31,390 bases of DNA from JBAYFX01 sp041666965 (GTDB lineage Bacteria > Patescibacteriota > Microgenomatia > UBA12405), in NCBI GenBank assembly GCA_041666965.1, contig JBAYFX010000009.1, positions 1-31,390 of the forward strand. The letters run 5' to 3'. The translations under genes and the position numbers were made by a program. A model generated the notes under the pieces. The model ran no database searches. It saw nothing but the letters and a program-made list of their open reading frames with translations, and was not told where the DNA came from. Shown here in pieces: positions 22,892-31,216 of the stretch. Numbering within the stretch: position 1 is the stretch's first letter; the number at the start of each line of letters is the position of its first letter.

Positions 22892-23245
22892 TTACCCACC
22901 AATGTTTCGGTAATGTTTAATCTCTTGGCTAATACACACCGCATCAATTCTAAAGCTGCTGAATTTACCCTTTAATTCCGGGTGTCTTTCCAGAAATAAT
23001 CCGGCCGTCAGTTTAATTTGCCTAAGTTTGTGGGGTCCAATCATATCTTCGGGTCTTCCCCAATTGGCTCCCCCTTTATATTTAACTTCCACAAATACTA
23101 ATTTTTCTCCGTCATCCATAATCAGGTCAACTTCTCCCCACCTGGTATAAAAATTTTGATCAATTGTTTTCCAACCCAAATCTTCTAAATACTTTTTTGC
23201 CATAATCTCTCCAACTCTTCCTTTAATAAAATTGTCTCTTTTCAC
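22892..23245 (-). CDS. yraN: YraN/UPF0102 family endonuclease-like protein
   Basis: A 117-aa protein of the UPF0102 family, restriction-endonuclease-like fold. It has the usual KGRVGEIMAKKYLEDLGWK, then WGEVDLIMDD (catalytic-type E and D) and LVFVEVKYK (ExK), which together make a PD-(D/E)xK site. It starts at GTG 23245, overlapping the comM stop as GTGA. Its position between comM and dprA is the common arrangement in bacteria and links it to DNA uptake or recombination, though its exact role is unknown. Confidence 0.92.
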   Translation of the reverse strand: MKRDNFIKGRVGEIMAKKYLEDLGWKTIDQNFYTRWGEVDLIMDDGEKLVFVEVKYKGGANWGRPEDMIGPHKLRQIKLTAGLFLERHPELKGKFSSFRIDAVCISQEIKHYRNIGG

Positions 23246-24762
23246 TCACTTTTAATTCTAAACTGTAATGCTTGGGCCATATGTAATTGGGTTACCGTAA
23301 TTGAGTCTTCTAAGTCCGCTATGGTCCGGGCGACTTTAATTAACCTAAAATAAGTTCTGGCTGATAATCCAAATTTCAACACTGCTTGTTTTAAAACTAG
23401 TGTTGCCTCAGGGGTGACTTGAGCCAGTGTCTCTACTTCTTTATTCTTCATATCTGCGTTACATTCAATCTTTTTAAGTTTAAAAAATCGTTTTCTTTGG
23501 GTAATTCTTGCCTTCTCCACCCGCTTTCTGACAGTTTCAGAGGTGTCGCCTTTGTTTTGATGGTCAACAATCTTTGTTATGTCAACTGCTGGTACTGCCA
23601 CATGCATGTCAATCCGGTCTAGTATTGGCCCCGATATTTTCTTTTGATATTTCTCAATTTGCCAACTGGTACATCGGCATTCTCTTTTTGGGTCCCCTCG
23701 GTAACCGCACGGGCACGGGTTGGCTGCCGCTACTAACATAAACTGAGCCGGAAACTTAAGTGTCCCTGCGGCTCTTGATATGGTTACCACTCCGTCCTCA
23801 AGTGGTTGCCTTAAAGCCTCCAGGCAGCTTCTATTAAATTCAGGAAATTCATCCAAAAACAAAACTCCCCGGTGGGCCAACGACACTTCTCCCGGGTGGG
23901 GGACTGATCCGCCTCCAATCAAGCCCACAGTTGAGGTGGTGTGGTGTGGATTCCTAAACGGCCGTTGGTGAACCAGCGACGCACCGGGGGGAATGTTGCC
24001 CGACACGCTATAAATCTTAGTTACCTCCATGCTTTCGTTGTCCGACAGTTGGGGTAAAATTCCCGAAAGCGCTCTGGCCATCATGGTTTTGCCGCTTCCC
24101 GGTGGCCCGCTCAATATCAAGTTGTGTCCCCCAGCGGCAGCAATCTCTAAGGCTCTTTTGGCTTGTTCTTGCCCGCTAATTTCCGAAAAATTGAACTCCG
24201 GTTCGTCAAACCAACCTTCAGCCTCCTCTTCTTTTTTGGCTACCTCGATCACCGTTTTCCCTCTAAGAAATCCGATTAACTGCCTTAAGTTAATTACTGG
24301 GTAAATTACCACGCCACTGACTACTACTGCCTCGGCACTGCATTCACTCGGGATAAATATTTGTTTAATACCCCTTTCTTTGGCTGCCAGTGCCAACAAA
24401 AATACTCCCTTCCCCGGTCTAAGTCTGCCGTCTAAACCCAGCTCTCCCAAATAGTAACTCGATTCGTCAATCGTAAGCTCTCCCGCTGCTGCCATTATTC
24501 CAATAGCAATTGGCAAGTCAAAACCAGCGCCGTCTTTAGGCGTGTCAGCCGGTGCCAAATTAACCGTAATTTTTGCCTCAGGAAATTCAATACCACTATT
24601 TTGCAGGGCTGTTTTTACTCTTTCTTTCGTCTCCTCAGCTGTTTTACCGGGTAACCCGACCACGGTAAACCCCGGAAAACCTTTTTTAGAAATATTTACT
24701 TCAATTTCAATTTCTACTGGCGTAATTCCCCAAGGGCTAATACATTTAGTTTTTGAAAGCAT
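23242..24762 (-). CDS. comM: YifB/ComM family Mg-chelatase-like AAA ATPase
   Basis: ComM is a hexameric helicase-like AAA+ protein promoting branch migration during transformation. I use ATG 24762 (MLSKTKCISPWGITPVEIEI), where the family begins; an upstream ATG at 24801 lies inside the preceding gene. The 506 aa comprise the N-terminal ChlI/Lon-like domain (PGFTVVGLPG, INLAPADTPKDGAGFDLPIA), the AAA domain with Walker A GPPGSGKTM and Walker B GVLFLDEFPEF, a four-cysteine cluster CPCGYRGDPKRECRC, and the C-terminal Mg_chelatase_C region (LSARTYFRLIKVARTIADLE). It lies 2 bases after the DUF218-like gene and is coupled to yraN. Confidence 0.95.
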   Translation of the reverse strand: MLSKTKCISPWGITPVEIEIEVNISKKGFPGFTVVGLPGKTAEETKERVKTALQNSGIEFPEAKITVNLAPADTPKDGAGFDLPIAIGIMAAAGELTIDESSYYLGELGLDGRLRPGKGVFLLALAAKERGIKQIFIPSECSAEAVVVSGVVIYPVINLRQLIGFLRGKTVIEVAKKEEEAEGWFDEPEFNFSEISGQEQAKRALEIAAAGGHNLILSGPPGSGKTMMARALSGILPQLSDNESMEVTKIYSVSGNIPPGASLVHQRPFRNPHHTTSTVGLIGGGSVPHPGEVSLAHRGVLFLDEFPEFNRSCLEALRQPLEDGVVTISRAAGTLKFPAQFMLVAAANPCPCGYRGDPKRECRCTSWQIEKYQKKISGPILDRIDMHVAVPAVDITKIVDHQNKGDTSETVRKRVEKARITQRKRFFKLKKIECNADMKNKEVETLAQVTPEATLVLKQAVLKFGLSARTYFRLIKVARTIADLEDSITVTQLHMAQALQFRIKSE

Positions 24763-24764
24763 AT

Positions 24765-25412
24765 TTAAAATGCTAAATTTACATTCAAAGGCCCACTCCA
24801 AATTCTCCCTTCCATAAGTAAAGGTTCGACCCCGGTGGGTGTTAATTTTAAACGAGCTAAACTTTCCTTCTCTAAGGTCTCAGCTCTAGCTAAGTCACTC
24901 GGGCAGTTAATTCCTACGTAAGAAAATTTACTCAAAGGCCAGTTAATTATTTTGGCAATTTCCATAAACCGATCTTTTTTAAACCCCCATCCTCCCACGG
25001 TCACCATTTTTGGCAATATGCCGGTCAGGTCTTTAAACCCCAAAATACTTAACAATACATTTTGAAGTGAATCCGTCGATCTGGTCTCGAGCCCAATTCT
25101 AGGTTCTAATTGAGTAAAATCCCAACCCCTTTCTTTACAAATTGATTGAGCGCAAATTTTATAAGTCTCGGCTTCGGACCAATGAGATTTAGTCCGGCTT
25201 ACGCCCCCTGCAAAAGTTAACACTGCATTTCTTCTAGCTCGTAACTCGGTTATGCCCCACTCAATGTGTTGCAAAAAACAATGAACTTCACCCCGTTGGT
25301 AATCCAATAATTCCCACCTTCTCTCGTCTCGTATATCAACTGGGCCTCTGGCCTTAACTTCGTCGGAAAATATCGCGTGTCCGGGAACTAAAAGCAGTTG
25401 ATCTATTGCCAT
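24765..25412 (-). CDS. DUF218 (YdcF-like) family protein
   Basis: A 215-aa protein. The start LLLVPGHAIF, the central ITELRARRNAVLTFAGGVSR, then SEAETYKICAQ and later VTVGGWGFKKDRFMEIA match the DUF218 plan: a Rossmann-like fold with GH, SGG-type and SEA motifs. The VPGHAI opening and FAGGxxR are closest, from memory, to the variant known from fungi (YOR238W type) rather than to SanA/ElyC. Unlike many bacterial members it has no membrane helix. It is the first gene of the comM operon, divergent from uvrB by 84 bases; GGAG lies 7 bases before its ATG. The reaction is unknown. Confidence 0.7.
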   Translation of the reverse strand: MAIDQLLLVPGHAIFSDEVKARGPVDIRDERRWELLDYQRGEVHCFLQHIEWGITELRARRNAVLTFAGGVSRTKSHWSEAETYKICAQSICKERGWDFTQLEPRIGLETRSTDSLQNVLLSILGFKDLTGILPKMVTVGGWGFKKDRFMEIAKIINWPLSKFSYVGINCPSDLARAETLEKESLARLKLTPTGVEPLLMEGRIWSGPLNVNLAF

Positions 25413-25485
25413 TAACTAACTCCATAGTAAACTCCCAAAAATATTTTCTCAACTATCAATTACCCAAATAATACCCAAAACGAGT

Positions 25486-25496
25486 TAAAATATCTG
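25486..25496 (+). promoter_or_regulatory. Leaderless promoter of uvrB
   Basis: TAAAAT (25486-25491) lies 5 bases before the GTG start of uvrB; no Shine-Dalgarno site and no clear -35 are present. Confidence 0.5.
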
Positions 25497-27548
25497 GTGC
25501 CTTTCGATCTTTCTTCTACCATGTCCCCGTCAGGCGATCAGCCGGAAGCTATTGCCGCTCTTGAGGCCAATTTAAACTCGGGTGTCAATCGCCAGGTATT
25601 GTTGGGCGTTACCGGTTCCGGTAAAACTTTTACTGTTGCCAATCTCATCCAAAAAACCCAGCTCCCAACTTTGGTCATATCTCACAACAAAACTTTAGCC
25701 GGCCAACTCTACCAAGAGTTCAAAGAGTTATTTCCGAATAACAAAGTTTCCTATTTTGTCTCTTACTACGACTATTACCAGCCCGAAGCCTATATTCCCG
25801 CCTCCGACACCTACATTGCCAAAGAAGTTGAAATAAACGATTTAATTGACAAACTCCGTCTCGAGGCAACCTCAAACTTATTTTCTGGCAAAGATAATAT
25901 TGTCATTGCCTCAGTTTCCTGTATCTATAATATTGGCGACCCTCGTGAATTTGGATCGCGCGTTATTAACTTTCAAATCGGCCACGTTTACCCCCGCCGG
26001 TCGCTCTTAGAACAACTCATAACTCTTTTTTACCAACGCTCAGACTTAGAATTCAAACGCGGTACTTTCCGCCTCAGAGGGGATAATCTGGAAATTTGGC
26101 CCTCATACGCTGACTGGATTCTCGACATTACCTTTTCTCCAACCGAAGAGCTTGTCGCTATTACTCAGCGTCATCCTTTCACTGCCCAGGAGTTTACTTT
26201 AACTAGTTACCAGCTTTTCCCAGCCAAACAATACGTTGGCGCTCAAGGTGAGGTACTAAAGTCCATTATTCCCCAAATTAAGGCCGATGCCCGCAAGCAG
26301 TCTGAAGTATTTAAGTCTCAAGGTCGACTATTGGAAGCCCAGCGGATAGTGCAAAGAGTCGACTACGACATGGAAATGCTCGAAGAATTAGGTTATGTTA
26401 ACGGCATTGAAAACTACTCCATTTATTTTGAAGATCGTCGCCACCCCGGTGACCCACCATTTACCCTGCTTGATTATTTTAATGAGCTGTATCCGGATGG
26501 TTTTTTAACGGTCATCGACGAGTCTCATGTTACCGTACCTCAAGTTCGGGGTATGTTTAACGGGGATTTAGCCCGTAAAACCAATTTAATTGATTTTGGT
26601 TTCCGGCTCCCGGCGGCTCTTGATAACCGTCCTCTCACTTGGGATGAGTTTAACCAGCGCTTGTCTAAAGTTGTCTATGTCTCGGCTACCCCCGCTGATT
26701 TCGAGTTAGAAGATAGTAAGAAATCTTATTTATCTAACGTACCAGAGCACCAGCGCACTAGCGGACTAGGTGTTGTTGAGCAAATTATTCGCCCAACCGG
26801 CCTGGTTGACCCACCGGCAACTGTTAGACCAACCAAAAATCAAATCCCCGACCTTATTTCTGAAATTAAACTTCGAGCCGAAAGGGGGGAGCGAACGCTG
26901 GTTGTCACCCTCACCAAAAAAATGGCCGAAGAGTTGGCCCAATACTTATCCGAACCCTCAAAAGTTGGATTTCCCCTACGCGTTACTTATCTTCATGCTG
27001 ACATTAACACCCTTGAACGTACCGAAATTTTGGAAAAATTAAGAGGAGGGGAGTATGAGGTGTTAATCGGTGTCAATCTTCTTCGGGAAGGTCTGGATTT
27101 ACCCGAAGTGTCTCTAGTGGCGATTATGGACGCCGACCAACAAGGGTTTTTGCGTTCCCGTTCGTCATTGATTCAAATTATGGGTCGGGCTGCCCGTCAC
27201 GTTAATGGCCAAATAATACTTTATGCTGACCGGGTATCTGACGCTATGAGCCAGGCTATGGCTGAAATTGACCGCCGTCGCCAGAAACAAACCGCCTACA
27301 ATCTCAAACACAACATTACCCCCCAGTCCATTATTAAGGCTATTCGGCCCAAAATTATCGAGCTTGAAGCCAAAAAAGATCCAACCCTGTCTCCGTTGGT
27401 TAATGTAGAACCCGACTCGCTCACTCCTCCCCAGCGGAAACACTATTTAACTCAAATGAGAAAAGCTATGAAACAAGCCGCCATTGATCTAAATTTTGAA
27501 GAAGCTATCCGTTTGCGCGACAAAATTAAAGAAATTGAAACTTTATAA
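25497..27548 (+). CDS. uvrB: Excinuclease ABC subunit B
   Basis: UvrB is the damage-verifying helicase of nucleotide excision repair. The 683-aa protein has Walker A GVTGSGKTF (about residues 38-46), the damage-probing beta-hairpin YYDYYQPEAYIPASDTYIAKE (split here between YYDYYQPE and AYIPASD), the helicase motifs VIDESHVT and GVNLLREGLDLPEVSLV, the motif RSRSSLIQIMGRAARH, and a C-terminal UVR motif (FEEAIRLRDKIKEIE) for UvrC contact. GTG is the start, supported by the promoter 5 bases upstream. Its TAA overlaps the stop of the convergent gene by 6 bases (TTATAA). Length and motifs are complete. Confidence 0.97.
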   Translation: MPFDLSSTMSPSGDQPEAIAALEANLNSGVNRQVLLGVTGSGKTFTVANLIQKTQLPTLVISHNKTLAGQLYQEFKELFPNNKVSYFVSYYDYYQPEAYIPASDTYIAKEVEINDLIDKLRLEATSNLFSGKDNIVIASVSCIYNIGDPREFGSRVINFQIGHVYPRRSLLEQLITLFYQRSDLEFKRGTFRLRGDNLEIWPSYADWILDITFSPTEELVAITQRHPFTAQEFTLTSYQLFPAKQYVGAQGEVLKSIIPQIKADARKQSEVFKSQGRLLEAQRIVQRVDYDMEMLEELGYVNGIENYSIYFEDRRHPGDPPFTLLDYFNELYPDGFLTVIDESHVTVPQVRGMFNGDLARKTNLIDFGFRLPAALDNRPLTWDEFNQRLSKVVYVSATPADFELEDSKKSYLSNVPEHQRTSGLGVVEQIIRPTGLVDPPATVRPTKNQIPDLISEIKLRAERGERTLVVTLTKKMAEELAQYLSEPSKVGFPLRVTYLHADINTLERTEILEKLRGGEYEVLIGVNLLREGLDLPEVSLVAIMDADQQGFLRSRSSLIQIMGRAARHVNGQIILYADRVSDAMSQAMAEIDRRRQKQTAYNLKHNITPQSIIKAIRPKIIELEAKKDPTLSPLVNVEPDSLTPPQRKHYLTQMRKAMKQAAIDLNFEEAIRLRDKIKEIETL

Positions 27549-27962
27549 ACCCCAAACAACTCTCTTTTTATTCGGGTCAACCTTAACAATTCTTGGTATC
27601 AATACGTCAGTTCTCAAAACAGCATTATCGCCTTTGCAGTCACTACATCTTCTTCTTCCCATTAGTTCGGTATCAATAACACCAAAATAACCAATACATG
27701 ATGGGTGTCTAGGTTCAATCGAACTTTTAGGACTAACCAGACTGTGATCCTGGCCACCCTCCAATGCCCATCTTAACCGAACAAGCAATTTCAAGTCGTC
27801 TGGTAGAGGCCCGTATTTACTAACGTTTAATCTAACCAGAGCATCAAGGCCACCTTCAACCAAAATACAATTACCACAATGTCTTAATCCTCGAAATGCG
27901 TATAAATCTTGAATAGGACTTGCGCTTAAGTCTACTTGGCGACCACCAATTATAAATTCCAT
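27543..27962 (-). CDS. Unknown 139-aa protein with two CxxC pairs
   Basis: It starts MEFIIGGRQVDLSASPIQDL. Two cysteine pairs, HCGNC (about 29-33) and RCSDC (about 105-109), could form one zinc site despite the distance; each lies in a basic or Gly-rich surrounding. The middle (LPDDLKLLVRLRWALEGGQD) is helical. No family is recognised. It follows the gene at 27993-28436 by 30 bases and is probably co-transcribed. Its stop shares the palindrome TTATAA (27543-27548) with the stop of uvrB. It may bind nucleic acid or protein, but this is inference from the cysteines only. Confidence 0.6.
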   Translation of the reverse strand: MEFIIGGRQVDLSASPIQDLYAFRGLRHCGNCILVEGGLDALVRLNVSKYGPLPDDLKLLVRLRWALEGGQDHSLVSPKSSIEPRHPSCIGYFGVIDTELMGRRRCSDCKGDNAVLRTDVLIPRIVKVDPNKKRVVWGL

Positions 27963-27992
27963 TAATTTATATAACTAATAACATATATTATG

Positions 27993-28436
27993 TTAATTAT
28001 CTCCCGTTCTCCCATTCGCACGATTTAATACGCGAGCTTGAAACTTTTTAATAGCGTTCATTGCCCTTTCCTTAAAACTTGGAACACCTCCAGTGTAACT
28101 AACCGCAATATTACCACTATCATCGGGATCTTCTGTAAAAGTCATTCTCGGTCCTTTAGTTCTGGGGGCTAATCCTCTACAGGCTCCACATCGTTGTTCA
28201 GCATATGGGTTCAATTCAAACACTACTCGATTACTGGCTCCCTTAAGGGTCTCCACAACGAAACCAGAGCCAGTTCCATTGTTATCCGTATAACTTAACC
28301 TAACGCCATTATCATCAGTTAAACCTAATGTATCGCGGTAATGGTGCACAATTTGTGAAGGAATCGTGCATGTTTTTAAGCAATCTGACCCCATTAAATT
28401 TCTACCTAATTCCACATTTGAAATATGCGTTGCCAT
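27993..28436 (-). CDS. Unknown 147-aa protein with CxxC motif
   Basis: I start it at ATG 28436 (MATHISNVELGRNLMGSDC). The frame is open from GTG 28445, but a perfect extended -10 (TGA-TATAAT, 28446-28454, minus strand) puts transcription start at about 28439, after the GTG. The protein has DCLKTC near residue 18, a beta-rich middle (GVRLSYTDNNGTGSGFVVE), RCGACRG near residue 90 and a basic tail (KKFQARVLNRANGRTGDN). Not recognised. With its downstream neighbour it forms a two-gene unit of cysteine-pair proteins between uvrB and uvrA. Confidence 0.6.
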   Translation of the reverse strand: MATHISNVELGRNLMGSDCLKTCTIPSQIVHHYRDTLGLTDDNGVRLSYTDNNGTGSGFVVETLKGASNRVVFELNPYAEQRCGACRGLAPRTKGPRMTFTEDPDDSGNIAVSYTGGVPSFKERAMNAIKKFQARVLNRANGRTGDN

Positions 28437-28445
28437 ATAACTCAC

Positions 28446-28454
28446 ATTATATCA
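28446..28454 (-). promoter_or_regulatory. Extended -10 promoter of the CxxC gene pair
   Basis: TGA-TATAAT on the minus strand, a perfect extended -10, ending 9 bases before the ATG at 28436, so the leader is at most 2-3 bases. It decides the start codon. Confidence 0.6.
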
Positions 28455-28497
28455 CTCTATTTTCTTAAAATAACCCAAACAAAAGGCGAAGGTTGAG

Positions 28498-28506
28498 TGT
28501 TACAAT
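28498..28506 (+). promoter_or_regulatory. Leaderless promoter of uvrA, decides its start
   Basis: TGT-TACAAT (28498-28506) is an extended -10 that ends 7 bases before GTG 28514. The longer reading frame begins at TTG 28493, upstream of the -10, and so would not be transcribed from this promoter. Confidence 0.6.
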
Positions 28507-28513
28507 AGTACTC

Positions 28514-31186
28514 GTGACTGACAAAATTACGGTTCAAGGCGCTCGCGAAAACAATCTCAAAAACGTATCTTTTTCCATACCCAAAGAAAAGTTTGTAGTT
28601 TTTACCGGTGTCTCTGGTTCTGGCAAGTCCTCCATGGCTTTCGACACCCTCTTTGCCGAGGGTCAGCGCCGCTACGTTGAGTCACTTTCTTCCTACGCCC
28701 GTCAATTTTTAGGTAACCTCAAGCGCCCTGATGTTGACGTAATCGAAGGTCTATCTCCGGCTATTGCCATCAATCAAAAAGCCATCTCCCACAATCCTCG
28801 CTCAACTGTTGGTACCGTTACCGAAATCTACGACTATCTCCGTCTCCTATACGCCCGCATTGGCCACCCCCATTGTCCCACCTGTGGCCGCGAAGTTGCC
28901 CCTCAAACCAGTAAGCAAATTGTGACTCAAATTCTGTCTTTGGCGTCACAAAACCTTGGAACTAACCACTCCTATCGTTTTCTACTTTTGTCACCTATGG
29001 TCCGCTCCAAAGCAGGTGACTTTAGGGGACTGACTGAAAATTTAAGAAAACAGGGTTACAAACATATCCGCATCGACAACCGGGTTATTAGTCTTTACAG
29101 CGATTCAGGTATTGTCAAAACCAATAAGCATAATATTGACGCCGTTGTCGACCGTATTTCTTTAACTAGAGAGCATTTAAATAATCCCGATTCGATTCGT
29201 GAGCGGTTAGTCGACTCCATTGAGTCTGCCCTAAAACTAAGTAACGGTTTGGTCATCATGTCTACAGTTGGTGACACTGGCTTTGACTTCCCGGAAACTC
29301 CCCAAAACCTTACCGATACCCTCTTTTCCGAAAACTACGCCTGTCCTGTTTGTAATCTTTCCCTTCCGGCTCTCGAACCCCGCCTCTTTTCCTTTAACTC
29401 ACCTCAGGGTGCTTGTACTGAGTGCCACGGATTAGGCTTTAAATATGAGTTTGATAAAACCAGTCTACCTCCCTGGAAGGTCAAGTATTTTGAGCGCAAA
29501 ATGATGGAAGGAGTCTCTGACGCTTTCAAAGAAGAACTTGATCAATATCTTATGAAACAAGAATGTTCCGGCTGTCTTGGCGCCCGATTAAATCCCGAGG
29601 CTCTTTCGGTAACTATTAATGGTCAAAGTATTTTCGATATTTCTCAGCTACCCATCAACGAACTCTTCGACTGGTCCCAAAATCTAGGTTCTTTATTAAC
29701 TAGTGACATGGAGTCAGAAATATTAGTCCCCATCAAAAAAGAAATCAGTACCCGTCTGGAATTTTTACTTGCTGTTGGTTTGGATTATCTCTCCCTCTAC
29801 CGTGAAGCCGGGACTCTGTCGTCTGGTGAATCCCAGCGCATTCGTCTGGCCTCCCAAATCGGTACCGGCCTAACCGGAGTCCTTTATATTCTCGATGAAC
29901 CTACCATCGGTCTCCACTCTCGGGACAATACCCGGCTTATTAAAACTCTTTTCAAGCTTAAGGATTACGGCAATACTGTTGTAGTTGTTGAACACGACGA
30001 AGAGGTTATCCGCTCGGCCGACTACCTGGTTGACTTTGGACCATATGCCGGTAAGCAAGGTGGGGAAATTGTCGCCCAAGGACTTCTCTCCGAAGTTGAG
30101 TCCAATAGAAAAAGTTTAACTGGCCAGTACCTAACTGGTAAGTTGCAAACCTATATTACCCGTAAGTCAAATTATTCACCCAAGTCTCCCTCTATTAATC
30201 TAACCGGTTGCCGCCAGTGGAACTTAAAAAATATCAATGTTTCGTTTCCTCTCAACTGTTTAATCTCCGTTACCGGAGTCTCCGGATCCGGCAAGTCAAC
30301 TCTCATCCACGACACCCTTTACGGCGGCGTCAGAAAGAAAATCTATGGAAGTTATTACGGTACCATGGGTACCTTTGACGACATTACCGGTACCGAAAAC
30401 ATCACCGATGTCTTGTTGGTTGACCAGTCTCCAATCGGTCGTACTCCCCGCAGTAATCCGGCTACCTACACCAAGGTATTTGACGACATTCGGTCACTTT
30501 TGGCCCAAACTCCTGAGGCCAAACTTCGCGGTTACGGCCCGGGTCGATTCTCCTTTAATGTTAAAGGCGGGCGGTGCGAAGCTTGTGAAGGTCAGGGTCA
30601 AATCAAAATTGAAATGCAATTTTTGCCCGATCTTTATGTCACCTGTGACGAGTGTCACGGCACTCGTTTTAAAGATGAAACGCTTGAAGTTGACTACAAG
30701 GATAAAAATATATCCTCAATCTTAGCCTTAACTTTTGATGAAGCTGCCGAGTACTTTGCCAATGTTCCCTCCATTCGCCGTAAAATTGCCACCATTCAGG
30801 AAGTAGGTTTGGGTTATCTCCAATTGGGTCAAGCCAGTAACACCCTCTCAGGTGGCGAATCCCAGCGTTTAAAAATCAGCCGGGAGTTAGTTAAAAGGTT
30901 TAACGGCAAAATGCTCTACGTTTTAGATGAACCCACCACCGGTCTTCATTTTCATGATGTGAATCGGCTAATAAAAGTACTAAACAAATTAGTCGAAATG
31001 GGTAATACGGTTGTTGTCATTGAACACAATTTAGATGTCATTGCCAGCTCGGATTGGGTAATTGATCTTGGTCCCGAAGGGGGACAAAGGGGTGGCCAAC
31101 TGGTCGCCTCCGGTTCGCCACTCGATATTACCAAGGTTGAAGCCTCCTACACCGGCCAATACCTCAAAAAGCACCTCAAGTTGTAA
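28514..31186 (+). CDS. uvrA: Excinuclease ABC subunit A
   Basis: UvrA recognises damage in nucleotide excision repair and loads UvrB. From GTG 28514 (MTDKITVQGARENNLKNVS) it is 890 aa, shorter than the usual 930-950. It has two ABC modules: Walker A GVSGSGKSS near residue 33 and GVSGSGKST near 588; signatures LSSGESQRIRLA and LSGGESQRLKIS; Walker B LYILDEPTIGLHSRD and LYVLDEPTTGLHFHD. Zinc-binding cysteines are present: CPTC, CPVC, CTEC with CSGC, and CEAC with CDEC near the second module. The stretch between CTECHGLG and CSGCLG is only about 50 residues, much shorter than usual. An alternative TTG start at 28493 would add 7 residues. Confidence 0.96.
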   Translation: MTDKITVQGARENNLKNVSFSIPKEKFVVFTGVSGSGKSSMAFDTLFAEGQRRYVESLSSYARQFLGNLKRPDVDVIEGLSPAIAINQKAISHNPRSTVGTVTEIYDYLRLLYARIGHPHCPTCGREVAPQTSKQIVTQILSLASQNLGTNHSYRFLLLSPMVRSKAGDFRGLTENLRKQGYKHIRIDNRVISLYSDSGIVKTNKHNIDAVVDRISLTREHLNNPDSIRERLVDSIESALKLSNGLVIMSTVGDTGFDFPETPQNLTDTLFSENYACPVCNLSLPALEPRLFSFNSPQGACTECHGLGFKYEFDKTSLPPWKVKYFERKMMEGVSDAFKEELDQYLMKQECSGCLGARLNPEALSVTINGQSIFDISQLPINELFDWSQNLGSLLTSDMESEILVPIKKEISTRLEFLLAVGLDYLSLYREAGTLSSGESQRIRLASQIGTGLTGVLYILDEPTIGLHSRDNTRLIKTLFKLKDYGNTVVVVEHDEEVIRSADYLVDFGPYAGKQGGEIVAQGLLSEVESNRKSLTGQYLTGKLQTYITRKSNYSPKSPSINLTGCRQWNLKNINVSFPLNCLISVTGVSGSGKSTLIHDTLYGGVRKKIYGSYYGTMGTFDDITGTENITDVLLVDQSPIGRTPRSNPATYTKVFDDIRSLLAQTPEAKLRGYGPGRFSFNVKGGRCEACEGQGQIKIEMQFLPDLYVTCDECHGTRFKDETLEVDYKDKNISSILALTFDEAAEYFANVPSIRRKIATIQEVGLGYLQLGQASNTLSGGESQRLKISRELVKRFNGKMLYVLDEPTTGLHFHDVNRLIKVLNKLVEMGNTVVVIEHNLDVIASSDWVIDLGPEGGQRGGQLVASGSPLDITKVEASYTGQYLKKHLKL

Positions 31187-31216
31187 GTAGTTGCCCCGTC
31201 TCAATCTTAAGTTCTC

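Noticed and set aside
22891..22947. Upstream start of dprA at 22947
   Set aside because: It overlaps yraN by 56 bases; the ATG at 22890 directly after the yraN stop is the natural coupled start.
24763..24801. Upstream ATG of comM at 24801
   Set aside because: It would add 13 residues overlapping the previous gene; the ComM family begins at the ATG at 24762.
28493..28513. TTG start of uvrA at 28493
   Set aside because: It lies upstream of the TGT-TACAAT promoter box that should drive the gene; GTG 28514 fits the family N-terminus and the leaderless pattern.
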